From assembly GCA_001179505.1 (NCBI GenBank), contig CDMY01000362.1:36818-100817 (forward strand): DNA of 64,000 nucleotides, read 5' to 3'. Below are positions 24,556-37,400 of the stretch, in pieces (the stretch's first letter is position 1; each line of letters opens with the position of its first letter). This DNA is from Vitrella brassicaformis. Lineage: Eukaryota > Sar > Vitrellaceae. The notes beneath the pieces were generated by a model. That model was not told where the DNA came from and searched no databases. It saw nothing but the letters and a program-made list of their open reading frames with translations. Made by a program: the position numbers and the translations under genes.

Positions 24556-24993
24556 GTGAGTGATGCGAGATGAGCACTGCGGTGCGGTCAGTGGTGGACG
24601 TGCGGCGGTGTGTGTCATGGGCGGTGGAGGGAAAGGCAGCGGAGGGGAGGGGAGGACAGATCAGCCAGTTGTGTGTCTGTGTGTGGGTGTGAGGGCGACA
24701 CAGTCCCTCTGCTATGGCCGATCCGCTCCTTTTTCCATCCTTCCTTGGTGTGTGTATATGTACACTCTGTCTTTATGTGTATCTGTTGCGTGACCGCATG
24801 TGATCGCATCCGATAATGACCGATTCCTTCCCGGCCACGTGTGTGTATACATGCTCTTTTTCATCGCCCTGTTGCATGTGCTCGGCTGTGGACTTACACG
24901 ATTCGCTATCGTTCTGAGAATGGTCTCTGTTTGGTTCATTCGGAAGATGTCGTCCATTCGCCATTCATTCATTCATCACAATCCGTCCGCTCG
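24556..24993. other. Short convergent spacer; duplicated flank, no gene
   Basis: The first 250 bases are the downstream flank shared, inverted, with 61940-62208. The part at 24890-24970 is shared with 20560-20645. I see no coding frame. The stop of the TTC27-like gene is at 24994. Confidence 0.5.
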
Positions 24994-27968
24994 TCACTTG
25001 TCCAGGTCTGCCTCCCACTGCTCCAGCCTGGCAGCCCCCTCCCCCCACCTCTGGCCTTCCTCACTCCCCTCCCCCGCTCCCTCGCGCCACGCACACACCT
25101 TCCTGCACAAACTCCGCACCAGCAGCCGCAGCGACCCGAGATCACCTGCAGGCGGGCCCTTCGGTGGCCGCCCGCCAGCCATCCCAGTCTCTGTCTTCGT
25201 CTTTTTCTCTTGGTCAATCTGCTGAGCAAGGCGGATCAGCGCCTCTGTTGATGTGAGCAGCTGATCGAGAAAGCCCCCTGTGCCGCCGGGCGATGGGGGC
25301 TGTGTTGATGTAGACGACTGCAGAGTGCGGCACTCCTTCATGCGGTAGCTGTAGGCCGTTGAGGGGTCGGCCAAGTGGTCCTCGTGTAGCTCGCCGAGGA
25401 TGCGCCAGAGAGGGGCCTGGGCGGCTGGTGTGGCCGATATCCGCCCAGCCAGGTCGTCAAGGAAGCCCACATAGGTCTTGAGCAGCTGCCCGCTGCTGCC
25501 CTTGCCATCATCCGCCTCATCCCCTTTCACTCGGCTCGTGACGAGACCGGTCAGCCCCTTGACGAGATCGATCTTGCCGAGCTCCTCGAGCCGCCCGAGA
25601 GCCAGCAGCTGCCTCGCCCCCTCCACCGCCCCCCAGGCATCCTCACACCTCATGGCGATCAGCATCTTGTTGTCGGCAACTCGCCAGTTCTGAGGCGCCC
25701 GCTTGGCTGCCTCCTCGATCGCCAGCCGGGCCTCGCTCACGCTGCCCCGATTGAGGTGCACGCCGGCAAGGTTGGCCCACGCCTCGTGGCTCTCAGGGTC
25801 GATGGCGACGACGCGTGCGAAGGCCTCGAGCGCCTCGTCCCACCTCGCCAGCCGCATGCAGGCACAGCCCTTGGTGAACCATGCGTTGACGTGCAGGGGA
25901 TTGAGCGCCAGGGCCTCGGTGAAGCACTCGACTGACCGGGGAAGGGATTCCGCACCCTGGCTGAAGAAATGCCGCCCCAGCGACCGCATGGCCCGGGCGT
26001 AATGGTGGTTGGAGAGACGCCACGCCTCTTCGTAGCACTGCGGGTCGCGCGTGACGTCGCCGAGACTGCACCAGAGGGGCGGGGTGGGCTTGGCCGCCAG
26101 CCGCTCACGCAGCAGCTTCTCGGCCTGCTGCTCACGGCCGGCAGCGATGAGGCACTCCAGGCCCTCCTCCCACATATGGAGGGACGCAAACCGCTCAAAG
26201 GCCGACAGCAAGGCACCAGTGCGACGCAGGTGGCGTGCGGCCTCCCGGTGGGCTTCCCATCGGCTGGGGTAGTCGACACAATGGACGAATGCCAGCCGAT
26301 GGGATGGTGGGGGGGTCGGGTCGTCGTACTGGTCGATGAGGGCCTGCAGCTGGAGGCATGCGCGGTCCATGGTCTTGGTCCTGTGCAGCTCGGACCGGCT
26401 GCGGAAGTAGAGGCCGGCAGAGTACACCAGCCAGTTGGCCGACAGCTGAGAGCCTTCCTGTCCACTAGGGGGGGCAGAGGGGAGCACCAGACACCTGAAG
26501 AAACGAAAGCAAGACATCAGCTGGCTCACTGACTCCCCACACCCATCCCTGTTTTGCCCACCGTTGCACAAGGGCGTTGAGCTCCTCGGCCGCCAGCTCG
26601 TCACCCACAGGGGCGCTCTCCAGGATGGAAGCACACCTTGTGAGCAGCAGCGCCTGCTCGAGAGCGGTCAGAGGCCTCTCGATTGACCCATTCTCCCCGC
26701 CTTCCCCCGCTAGCAGCCGCGGCCGCTCCAGGATGTCCGTATCGGGGTCCAATTCGGTGAGCTTCACGTCCTGCACCTCGCCAGCCTCTTGCCCTTGAGA
26801 CGACCTGGCTCCATTGTCGGCTGCTTGGCTCTTGGTGAGGACCACCAGCTGCGGCAGTGCGTTGGTCTGATACTGTCGCCTGATGCCCCTCGCACCCGTG
26901 ATGCTGAACTCGAAACCGGCAATCGAACATGCGCGGGAGGCGGCGCGGGTGTATGGCTTGGTGCGCCCGTAGAAGGCCAGTCGGAGTGCCAGCTCGAGGA
27001 CGAGGGCTGCCTGTGCCTCGCGAGATAGGGGCAGGTCAGAGGCGACCTGAGGAGCGGATGTATCATCTGAAAGGCACCCACCATACGAACACGAACAGCT
27101 GTGAGAGAAGGAAGCACTCCATCCGTGTGCCATGCACTCTTGTACCTTGATCGATAGCATCCATCTTGACCGAGAAAGACTCGGTGAGAAGCCCCAGTCG
27201 CTTCAGTGCTTCACTCCCATCTTCAAGACACCTCTTGACCAGTGTGGGTGCAGGCGACCTCGCCCCGCCCAGCAGGCTCCTCTGCCACACAAACGCCAGC
27301 CGCCCGCTCCACACCGCATGGGACGCCATGTCAGCGACACACGGCACGTCCAGCAGCTCCCGCGCCGCCCACAGGTAGGGCACTCCAAGGGCGCGCTCGT
27401 AGATGAGTTCGCCGTCGACAGCCATGTCGTCCACCAGGGCCCTGAGGGAGAACGGTGTGTCGATGGCGGGGAGTGCAGGATCTCCCAGCACGCACACGTC
27501 GGCGAACCGCTGAGGGGGTGGGCCGTCGATGAATGGCCGCTGCTTGGCCTCGTTGAGCCGCTCGCTGTCACGCTGAGGGGCTTCTGGCGGGCCTGTCCAG
27601 CTGCTCTGGAGAAACACCGACAGCATCAGATGAGCGCATCCCAGCACCGCAACTTTTCTGGCGTCCCTCTCGTCATCCGCTGCGCACTCCTCGCCTCGAA
27701 TGAAGGTCTCGCAGTCGCTGCGGATGCTTGCTCGCAGCTGTGATGGGGAGGGGATGGCAGATCTGTCGTCAGGGGGGCTCCGGTGAAGGCTCCTGAGGAT
27801 CTGGTGGGCCAGTGGGGCTGTGAAGGCGTCCAGCAGGCGGCCGCCGTGGCTGACGAGGTGCATGAGCTCATGGAGTTGCGAGATCGTTGGGCATGCGGGG
27901 GTGGCAGTGGCTGTACTGGCCTCCCAGACAGCCTGCGGCTCCAGCAGCTTCGCTTCGAGAGACTTCAT
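24994..27968 (-). CDS. TTC27: TPR protein, TTC27 type, three exons
   Basis: Exon 1 runs from ATG 27968 to about 27148 (donor CAG|GTACAAG), exon 2 from about 27067 to 26563 (CG|GTGGGC), exon 3 from about 26495 to the stop at 24994, giving roughly 900 residues. The central region matches the TTC27 family (yeast Emw1). An N-terminal helical domain carries EFSITGARGIRRQYQTNALP and DVKLTELDPDTDILERPRL. TPR units follow: YEEAWRLSNHHYARAMRSLG, PLHVNAWFTKGCACMRLARW, SHEAWANLAGVHLNRGSVSE and NWRVADNKMLIAMRCEDAWG. TTC27 proteins are cytosolic TPR scaffolds; the yeast member is essential and linked to cell-wall integrity. There is no signal or membrane segment. The frame is intact over both introns. It is head to head with the RING gene, 162 bp apart. 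Confidence 0.85.
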
Positions 27969-28130
27969 CCTTAATCGCCTCTGCGAGCTCAAAATCGTCT
28001 GCAAGCTAAGCCCCACTCGTCCTTGCAGACGGTTTTGGTTCCTGCATGTCCGCTGAGCCAACTAACCGGTAGTTGGTTCCTGCATGTGCTGACGAGTCCC
28101 CTGGTCCAGCTGCTCAGTGGATAGTCAGTT
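27969..28130. promoter_or_regulatory. Bidirectional promoter with direct repeat TTGGTTCCTGCATGT
   Basis: This 162-bp spacer separates the starts of the TTC27-like (minus) and RING (plus) genes. The 15-mer TTGGTTCCTGCATGT occurs exactly twice, at 28035-28049 and 28073-28087, 38 bp apart. Its core TGCATG resembles the TGCATGCA site bound by an apicomplexan AP2 factor. Function here is inferred from position and repetition. Confidence 0.5.
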
Positions 28131-31079
28131 ATGGCATCCCCCTCTGACTCAGCAGCAGCGGCATCAGGTGCGGCAGGAATGGCAGGGGCCGGTGAGCCCG
28201 ACGAGTCCCTGTCGACGTGTGAGGTCTGCCTGACGGAATACGACACCACAAGACGAGTACCGCAGATACTTTCCCGATGCGGTAAGAGGGACGGGCCCGG
28301 AGGAAGGAGGCTCTAAGAATATGCTGCGTGTCCATCTCTGCAGGTCACACGTTCTGTTCCGACGTGAGCCACCATGATGCATGCAGTGCACGCGATACGA
28401 CGACATGCATCAACAAAGGGCCCATCGGCATCCTTTCTTCTTTGCTTGCTCTTCAGTGCATTGGCCACATGCAGAAACTCCAGCCAGAAGTCACATGTCC
28501 CAGCTGCAGGTTGGTGGGGCGGCACCGTCAGGCAGGAGGGAGCGCGAAGTAATTGCAGAGAAATACACCCATTGGATGTCATGTGCTCACCAATCAGGAT
28601 CGTGACTCCTGCCCATGAAGTGCGTCGAAACTTTGCATTGTGCCAGGTGGTCGAGCTCGCCCATGTAGGCCTGGGCGGGCGGCAAGAGGCCAAACAGTGC
28701 AAGAGAGACGACATCCCCGTCAACGCGTTTGGCGGTGAGGCAGGAGACAAGGGGGAGAGAGGGAGACAGGCCAACAAAGGGCGTCACTCATCGCTTTTGT
28801 GCTGTGTAGATGAGTGTGACGAGTGCGTGTGTCCCTCCTGCTACATCACGCCTGACGCCCCGTGCTATGCCCACAAGCGATCGCACATCAAGGATGCCGT
28901 CATGGAGAAACTAGAAGTCGCTAAGCGGACCAACGAGGTGAGTGATGGAGCATAGGCATGTTGTCTCCTGATTGTCTTCCTTCGTGTGTGTGTCAGCTTC
29001 TCCAGAGCAGCAGGACGGCGCTTCTTGAGAGAGGCACCCGCAGCGAAAAGGCCCAGGAGGTGAGCAAATCGCAACGACACCAATACGGAAATGGGGTACG
29101 ATTTATGGTGTGTCTCTGTGTGCAGCACTACCGGCGGTGTTTCAGCAACGCCGAAGACGAGGTCCGTTCGCAATTCACGTGAGCAACCGGAAAGAAAGAC
29201 AGGTCGACTTCCACGGATGCCAGCCAAGCTTACTCTGCGTGGTGTGTGTATGTCTCAGCCGTACTGAAGATCGCATCGTGCAGAAGATCAGAGAGGAGAG
29301 GGTAAGCAAGCAGGGGAGAGAATGAACCGCCTTGCGACTAAATGGTCTCAACAGATTGCTTGCTATGGTGTGGTGTGTCAATGTATGTCAGCAACGGGCC
29401 CTCCGCACTTTGCAAGATGAGTACCAGAAGGGCGTCTCAGCGTTCGAGCAGAGACGACATGAGTCAGCCAAACTTCAGAAGAACATCGACAACGCCCTCG
29501 CAAAGATACAAACCCTCCTCGGCGACGCAGGTGCGTACCACCAGCACTTCAACAAGCCCTCAGCCCAACGTTGTCTTGACTTGATTTCCCTTCACACCAG
29601 CCCGACGCGTTTTGGGATCTGAGTCGAGCAGCAAGGCAGCTGCTGCCCACAATATCAGCACGGCCGAGGTGGATCTTCTGGAGGCGCTCACGCAGATAGA
29701 GGCCGACATCATCGGCGAGATTGACGGTTCTACGACAATCGCACCCGGCAGCGACAATCGCACGCTACAGCAGCTGCAGAATGGCGTTGGCACCCAGCTG
29801 CGGCCGGTGACTGATCCAGCCCCGGGGACTGGCGGGCAGGCCACTGGTCAGGGAAGCAGCAACTTGATCCAGCGGATGGCAGCGCGGCTGACAGACGCAA
29901 CGCCGCCCTCCTATGCGTAAGCCCATTGACCACCGGGACGAATCGACGAGCGTGGTGGTGGTTGATGGCGTGGGCGGGCGGGTGTGTTGTATTGGTTGTG
30001 CAGCATGTCTGTCCCTCGTGTATCCCCTGTTCGTCGAGACCTGGACAGGGTGCTGGGCAGGATTGTGGACATCACTTTCACAGATACCAACTGCAGCGGT
30101 AAGCTGACTACCAACATAGAGACAAATCAAATGCAATCAGGGTGTCGGGACGCGTGTGTTAAGAGGGCGACACCGGCAGGAACTTGGGCAATGGACGGAG
30201 CGAGCAGGAGCGGAGCTCGACCGAGACAGAGGTGCGCATGCCTCACACACACACACACACACACACACGCCGTGCGTCATGCGGCCCCTCTTGCGTTGTG
30301 GGTGTGTGCAGGGCACACATGGCCGCCGGCAGCGCGCAGCGGTCCGTCCAATGGGTGTATACGTGCCGCCCACGAACAGAGGCACGCCATCGAACACCAC
30401 CAACACAGAGGTGCGCGTGCCATACACACACACACACACACACAGGAGAGATCCATCACGTCGCGCATTGGGTTCGGGGGGTGGTTGTGGGTGGTTGTGC
30501 AGATGACGTCTCAGCGCACCAACGGGCAGCCGACCAACAACGTGGAGCCGCCATCCCGAAACCGAGACCGCGAAGGAGCGTCACATGGTGTTTTCGCTTA
30601 TGCAGCCAATCCGGTTTCCGATCGCGAAGGCACAACAGCGGAGCAACCCAACACAAAGACGCCAAAGTTTCAGGTACGCATTGCCGGCAGAAGACCATCT
30701 TCGCCTCATCACTTGTGCGCACGTCATCCCTGTGCGTGACGGGCGATTGTGTGTGTGTCTCTGCCCTGCAGACTCACGAGGAGGAGCGCGCACACTGGAA
30801 CGCGCAGCGGGCCGCACACCAGGGGTATGTTGCGTGCGCGTTGTGGCATTGCCCGCTTTTCTCACACCTGTGTGTGTGCGCCTTCTCAGGATTGGCGCGT
30901 TCGAGCACTTGGATATGCGCTTCCGTTTCAGAGAGAGCGGCGGAGGCGGCGTCGTGTACAAGAAGGTATGTGCTCTGCTTTCATCAACCCGTCACTGACA
31001 GACAGAGGTTCTTTCTTCCTCCTGTGTGTTCGACCGACAGGGGCCCCAGTGGCAGAATCGCTCAAGGGGCCGACACTGA
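28131..31079 (+). CDS. RING-finger protein with B-box-like zinc motif and coiled coil (TRIM-like)
   Basis: Some 15-16 small exons start at ATG 28131. The RING is spread over exons 1-3: CEVCLTEYDTT, then RCGHTFCSD, CIGHMQKLQPEVTCPSCR, giving the Cys/His spacing of a C3HC4 finger and so a probable E3 ubiquitin ligase. Exon 5 (about 28810-28937) has a second cluster, DECDECVCPSCYITPDAPCY followed by AHKRSH, like a B-box. Exons 6-9 encode a charged helical region (for example EKLEVAKRTNE, EDEVRSQFT, AKLQKNIDNALAKIQTLLGD), probably coiled coil. The C-terminal exons are Asn/Thr/Arg-rich and end with GPQWQNRSRGRH and TGA at 31077-31079. RING, B-box and coiled coil in that order define TRIM proteins in animals; here it is RING-B-box-like and may be convergent. 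Exon phases agree, but the join near 30109/30164 is uncertain. Confidence 0.7.
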
Positions 31080-31425
31080 GAGCCGTTGGGTGTGTCATGT
31101 GTGCTGCGTGGCGGGTGACTCCGGTGCTGTATGAACGATGTACATACATATTGGCGTGTTTCTTGTACACACACTGATGTCAGAGGGGCCCCAACCACGG
31201 GTGGGGTGTGATGTGGGATCGATCCCTGTCTGTCAGCACAACTGCATGAGTGGCTGTCTGGAGTCGGTTCGTGGAGGCTGGCATGACTGTTTCCCGGACG
31301 TGCGTACGAGATGAAGAGACAAGTGGCTCATGGACATTCTTATGCCCTTGAACGTTCTGCCAAGTCAGTCGTGCGATAGGTAACCCCACAAGGACAACAA
31401 GGATGCGTACAGGCTCAGAATGCAT
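31080..31425. other. Convergent spacer; no gene seen
   Basis: This 346-bp gap lies between the RING gene stop and the AGBL gene stop. It holds no supported exon, no clear repeat and no hairpin-like terminator. Confidence 0.45.
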
Positions 31426-34400
31426 TCAGCCTTTGACCACCTGCGTCCACCCGCCCATCCCTCCCATGACCACCCTCCTCATGGCGGGTAAATCCATCGG
31501 TCCGCCCACCCGCCTGCTGTCGTCACGCCGACTCCCGTCGCCTATCGCCGGGCTCTGCCTCGTCCACGTGCTATGGTGGGCCGACGGGGCTGACACGGGA
31601 CGCGCAGGGTCGGGCACGGTGGCGTCGTGCGGCTGACTATCCTCCGCCTCGCGCTCTCGTTTCCTGACCAGGGGAGGGGGGAAGAGAATCCTGGCCAGGT
31701 GCCTTGTGCGCGGAGGACGAATCAGCTCCCTGACACAACACACAGGGACGAAGGGCTTTTACGTAACAAACCCCTAGACATAAGATGTGTCCCTCGTCAG
31801 TCACCTTGCAGTGCCGCATTCCTTGATGCCCAGGTGCTCGAGGAGCCGCTCGGATCCCTTCTCGTCATCTCCCTGGCCCCGCCACGTGAATGGCCCGGGA
31901 ATGATGGCCGTTATCGCGTTGCTCTCGTCGTCTCGATTTAGCTGAAGAAACACGCAGCCAGCAAACACGACTGAGCGACAGACGTATGGCAATGCAAACA
32001 TTTTAACATACCCCGACAGATCGAGCAGTTGATGGCCTCGACTGCCTTGACAGGGGAGGCGCAGAAGGCAGAAAGGCTGGCGAGATTCCAACATCCTCAT
32101 CTTCCTCCTTTCTTCTCAGCAACGGCGACCCAGGCCGCGACAAACACACGGGTGTCCCAGGAGGTGAGCACGAGGGACTCTCACGCAGACTGGCATGTGG
32201 CCCTCTCGCCCGCCTCGCGAAGAAGAAGGCAGCAATGGGACTGACTGGTCGGTGTCTCAGCGTCCTGTGAGGGCTTGCAGAGCGCTGCATAGGCGGAGAT
32301 GAGCGGGGAGATCCCTTTTTGGCGGGCGTGCTCTGTGGCGGGACAGGCGATGAAGGCGGCTGGGAGGGAGGGCTGGGGGAGGAGGGAGATGTGGCAGGGA
32401 CGGTGGACTGGAGGGTGATGGGGCGTGTAAGGCCCCGAGACAAGTTCGGATGGGGAAAGAGGCCCATCTCTGTCTTCTCTTCTCTCCCACCCGCCGGATC
32501 TCGGATGTCTGCGATGCCCGAGGGACGCCTTAAGAGGATGGGCGATCTCTCAGAGCCAGACCCAAACGAGCCGCTGGTGATGTGTCCTTTCACCATCCGT
32601 CTGTGCCGGAAAGACATGTGCTTGGGCCGCGGAGAGACACGGGGTGATGACGAGGGAGATGCGGCCTTCAGCAAAGTGGCGTCGAAGGGCATTGTGAGAT
32701 CCACCTGAGGGGCGGGTGCCGCCTGTCTGAAAGACCCGGGCCACTCAAACTTGCGAGGCGACACGTTGACGGAGGCCCGGCGTGTCTCCAGCTCTCTTCG
32801 TCTTTTCGTCAGCGCCTCGCCAGCTCGTTCACCCCCTTTGCCCCTGCCTTCAGGCCGTGGGCGCGCCGATCGGGCTGATAGTCGTATTCTGATGGGCGTC
32901 GATCGGTCAGAGGGAGACACGAGGCGTGATGAGCCCCTGGGTCCCCTCTCCTGGCCCGCTGTTACAGGCCGAGGGCCAGGACCTTCCCAGCTGCAGAAAG
33001 GACATATGTGGCAGTCGTAGGATTCGATTGTGTTGCATGTGATTGTGTTGTCCATACCTTGAGACGGCATCCTTGAGCATCAGCACTTCATCATCGTCGT
33101 CGGCGGCGTCCGGCAACAGCCTCTCCCGTGGAAGGCTGGCTGTTGGTCTCTCGCCGGCCAAGGCAGTGCGTGGTCTTGACGGCAGCCTGATCTCGGTGTC
33201 GGCTTTCGGTGTGGTCCGATGTGCGTCCTTGGTCACCTTGACGATCATTGTGCGTCCCTGTTCGCAAGGAAATGGGGACACATCACGAAAACGAACAAAA
33301 TGATGGCCTGATCTTTTTCTTGTACGAATGCGTGAAAGGTCTTGATGTCCTCCGGGTCCTGCTGCTCCTGCTGCAACTGGTCAAAAATTGGATGTCCTCC
33401 GGCAACTGGTGCGAGAGAACGCGCAATGCAGAACGGACGAACGGCAAATTGAATGAAGTCGGCAATTACCGCTGTAGTCGAGGATATCAGGAAGCCTTTT
33501 CCTCTTCTTCACTTTGCGTGAGATGTTCTCGTGTAGCCTTCAGGACAGACAGCACAAGACCACTTCGTCTGCCTGTGCGTGTGTGTGTCTCTCGTCTTTC
33601 CTTCGCCCTCACCTTGACAGCGTCTCAGCATCTTTATTGTCTTCGCTCGGGTTGCTGTCCGAACCCTCGTCATCTGGCTCTATGAATGCCTGTGATGCCC
33701 GAGACATCAGGCGAGACAGCCGATGTTTTGGCGCGACGCCCTCCAACTCGGCTGCAACTTGGGCCTGGAAGTCACGACGCAGCTGAAGGGCAGAAAATGA
33801 CGGACACCATAGAGCAGAAGGTCAGAGCCCATCGGCCTTCTGACCTGGTAAAGATTCGCGTCGGCCATGTGGCCGTAGGCAAGAAAGGGGAAGTAGTGCT
33901 CTGAGCCATCAAAGTTCTCATGTATATCGAACGCGTCCCACGTTGAGAAGAGCGTGGGCAGATGCGATGGCACGGCGGCACGCGCAAGCGACTGGTCGTG
34001 CAATGCAGGCGCCGGAGCAGAGAAATGCTCCGTCGTGGCCCGATGAAGGAGCACCTTCTTGACCAGATGTTGGAACTGTTTCTCTTCGTTCTGAAGCTTC
34101 CGCGCGTCCTCAATAGCGTTTTGCATGCGCTGTGCTTCGGGGAAGTAGCCCTTTATCTTGGCCAGTGCACGTGCGACGAGGGGGCCCACGCACTGGAGAC
34201 GACCGGGTGTCAACTCGTATTGCAGAGAGCTGGCATTACCTTGGCGTTCGGATGAGGGCGCGACCCACTGAGGCAGAGTAACACACATCGGCCAAGCAAG
34301 CGCAGGAAAGTGATCGCATGTCGGCTTCCCCCGCATGTCTCGTACCTCCTGCTCTTGTTCAGGGTGGTTGCTGACCCACTGCAAGCTCTCAATCTTGAGG

Positions 34401-37400
34401 TCGATGTTCTGCGCTGGATTGAGAGCGCCATACCGACTGGCCCCCCTCGCAAACTGATGCCGAGCGCCCTCGGGGCCCCTCACAGGAGCTTCCACTTGAT
34501 GATCCGCTCCTTCGGCTGCTGCAGCAGTTGCAGAAATGAGGGCCTGGATGTCCTGGAAGTGTGCATGTTTCTGCGCCGGCATGGTCATGGTCGCTCCCTC
34601 CCTCCTGGGTGGGGGGTCGATCACATTGGGCAGCATGCCTCCCTGCAGCCGCGTCCACCCCCGCTCTCTCGCTTCGATCTCGAAAGGCGTCAGAGCATGC
34701 ACCGCAGCGGCCTTCATGGCCTTCTCTGTCTGAGTGCGAGGCTGCCTGTTTTCCAGTTCTCTGCGGAGTCTGCGTTCGTACTTGAGGCACAGGTCGCTCC
34801 ACGCTGGCTTAGGCGGGAGGGGCACGCGCTGTAGACGAAAGGAAACCGACACAAAGATACCATTCAGTGCATTTCAGGTGGCACTTACCCTGTCAGCGGT
34901 CCAGCAGGAGGCCTCGATGGCGTAGCAGAACTTACAGCGAAACTCCTTGAAGATGACACAGCGGGCTGTACCGAGCTTGCTGGGCGGCATGCCAAATTTG
35001 CAGCCAGTCCAGACAAGATCAAATCTGGAGACACATGAGCCCTTTCCACTTCGTGTCTCCTCCCGTGTCTGTGCTCTGGCGTACCCTCCGAGGCAGCACA
35101 GTCTCGCCAGCAGCCTGATCTCCACGTTGTCAGCAACCGGGTTGCTCCCAGGCAAGCCGAACAGGCTGAGAGGCTCCTCGGCCATTCGTGCACTGGGGCT
35201 GCCTGGGCGCGACGGAGGCTTGTATCTGCACCCGTAAAGGAAGATGCCTTTGCGCTTCGAATGGCCGTGGAAGTCGAAGAAAGCGAGAATTTCCCTCCCC
35301 TGCAGAGAAGGGCGGATCATCAAAGGAATCAATCATTCTTCTCTGGCTCTATATGAGTGCTTACTTGATCATGAAGCTGCCTGAGCAGTTTTTTCAGGTG
35401 GAAAACCGACGGGTGAAGGAACTCCTTCGGCGATGCAAAAACCCGATTCAGATCGACACCTGATGCACGCATAAAGCAGCCGTCTTGGCGCCTGGCTGTG
35501 AAGGGGCATGCGGCTTTGTCACCATTACCGGCAAGTGAGCAGCGATAGTTGCCATAGATGACACCGTCCGGATTCATCATTGGGACGACAACAAAATGGT
35601 AGGCACGACGCAACAAGATCGCATGCGGCGAATCTCCAACCAAAAACCGAATAAAACCTGTATAGTACACACAACAACACACCAGCCCAAAGCAGGCGGC
35701 CTGAGTTTTCCCTCTTTCTTCCTTTGTCCATTTTCACTTGCATCCCACCATGAATCATCCAGCTGCCCTGGGGCTCCCCAGGGTGCAGTCGTGCGATCAA
35801 AACGACAACCGGCTTCCTAGACCTCAGCAGCCTGAGCTCTGGAGGAGCTGGCTCTGGAGAGGACGAGCCTTCACGCTTGCCCCTGCCCTTGTCAGGCGGA
35901 ACAGACTTGGATAGAGGCCTTTCACTCATCGCCGACAGCGGCCTGTGTGGAAGACCGATCATCGGCCGGCCCACTCAAACAAACGATTGTACGTTCCTGT
36001 CGTGTCACGCTTCTTGCCTGCTTGTGTTTGGCGTGCTGCCTCGGGGATGTGCCGGCTCTGTGCAGGGTGTTGGGGGGGCTGACGCCATCTCGTGGACCTC
36101 CAACATATCGACACGCAAACCTGTATGCACGCAAATCAATGCAAAAACGATGTCAATGCTTTCCATCACAGATCCGTCGATCACACCTGCGATTGACTGG
36201 CAAAGCGTGTGGCGCCTGAGCAGCGCCGCAGAATGTGGGTTTTCCTCCAGGGCGTCGAGGAAGTCCTGCACATGGAGAGATAGACGGACGGGCTTGGGCA
36301 TTTGTGTCTCTCCTCCACCTGCAGGAGCGAGTATGTGTACGGGTAGTGGTACGCGAAGAAGACGGTGTCGTCTTCGTGTTCCCAGTCATATTCAAAACTC
36401 AGTACTGAAAAGTAACCGCGATCGTTCGGACGGAGAAGCGTGCCCTGTGGCAGATACGACAATGCGGGACATGACTGATAGGAAAGAGAGACGAGGGGAC
36501 AAACCCTCACGCGTGAGTATCTGATGTTTCTTCCAGCTCTCTCCCATCCTCGTCCTGCTTTGGTGCTCCAAGACACGGGACGCATGCCCTGAAGAAACAG
36601 TTGCCTTTATGCTGCAAGTCAGACTGATGCCCCAAAACAAATCCTACTTGAGAGTAGAGCGAATTTGGCTTGGCACAGTTCTCGATCTGGAAGGTATAGG
36701 TGACGCCCTTCGTCCCACCGGCCACACACCAGTAGAACCTGCATGGACAGCAGCGAAGTCGGTTGTCCAATGAGGATGACAAAAGGTGTGGGTGTGTATC
36801 TACCATTGCGTGTGTCCGATACTGTTCGTATCCGGCTCGAGCAGCAGCTTGTACACATGAGCAGACACAGCCGTCGCTATCAACAGATTGCCGTTCTCAA
36901 ACGCAGCCGAGAAACACAGACTGCCTGCAGACAAGGGGGGTCACCAATTAATTTCATTTCACTGTGCCGCCGCTGCCTTACTCACCTGCTCTCCCCTGTC
37001 CACTCGGCTGGCCAACCACGCCTTCTTGCGCTGCTGGAGGGCACCACGGGGAGGGGTGGAGCGGCTTCAAGTAGAGCTTGTTGGGGTTGGGTGGATACTG
37101 GGTCATGTTCAACAACGGAGGCTTCTCTTTGGTTGAAGGGGTCTTGTGCTGATGGTGGATGGACAAATTCACAATGGCCCTGATGGCGGACTGCCATCGA
37201 TGGTATTCGTCGACGTGGTGACTGGCAGGAGAGAAGAAGGAAAACGACAAAAGTGGGTCTGTGTTGACTGATTACCGGTCATAGACGATTTGCCTTCGTG
37301 ATTCCTCCCATGCAGCCAAGTAGACGGCAATTTCTCCCTTTACACTGCGAAAAGAGCCATCAATATCACATGATGCAGTCATCCATAATGCCATGCATTC

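Noticed and set aside
25703-26532. Long plus-strand open frames across the TTC27-like gene
   Set aside because: They are antisense shadows of a GC-rich exon whose minus-strand frame matches the TTC27 family.
30232-30450. Periodic (CA)n blocks as a CRISPR-like or functional repeat array
   Set aside because: They are intronic microsatellites with no spacer structure, in a eukaryotic gene.
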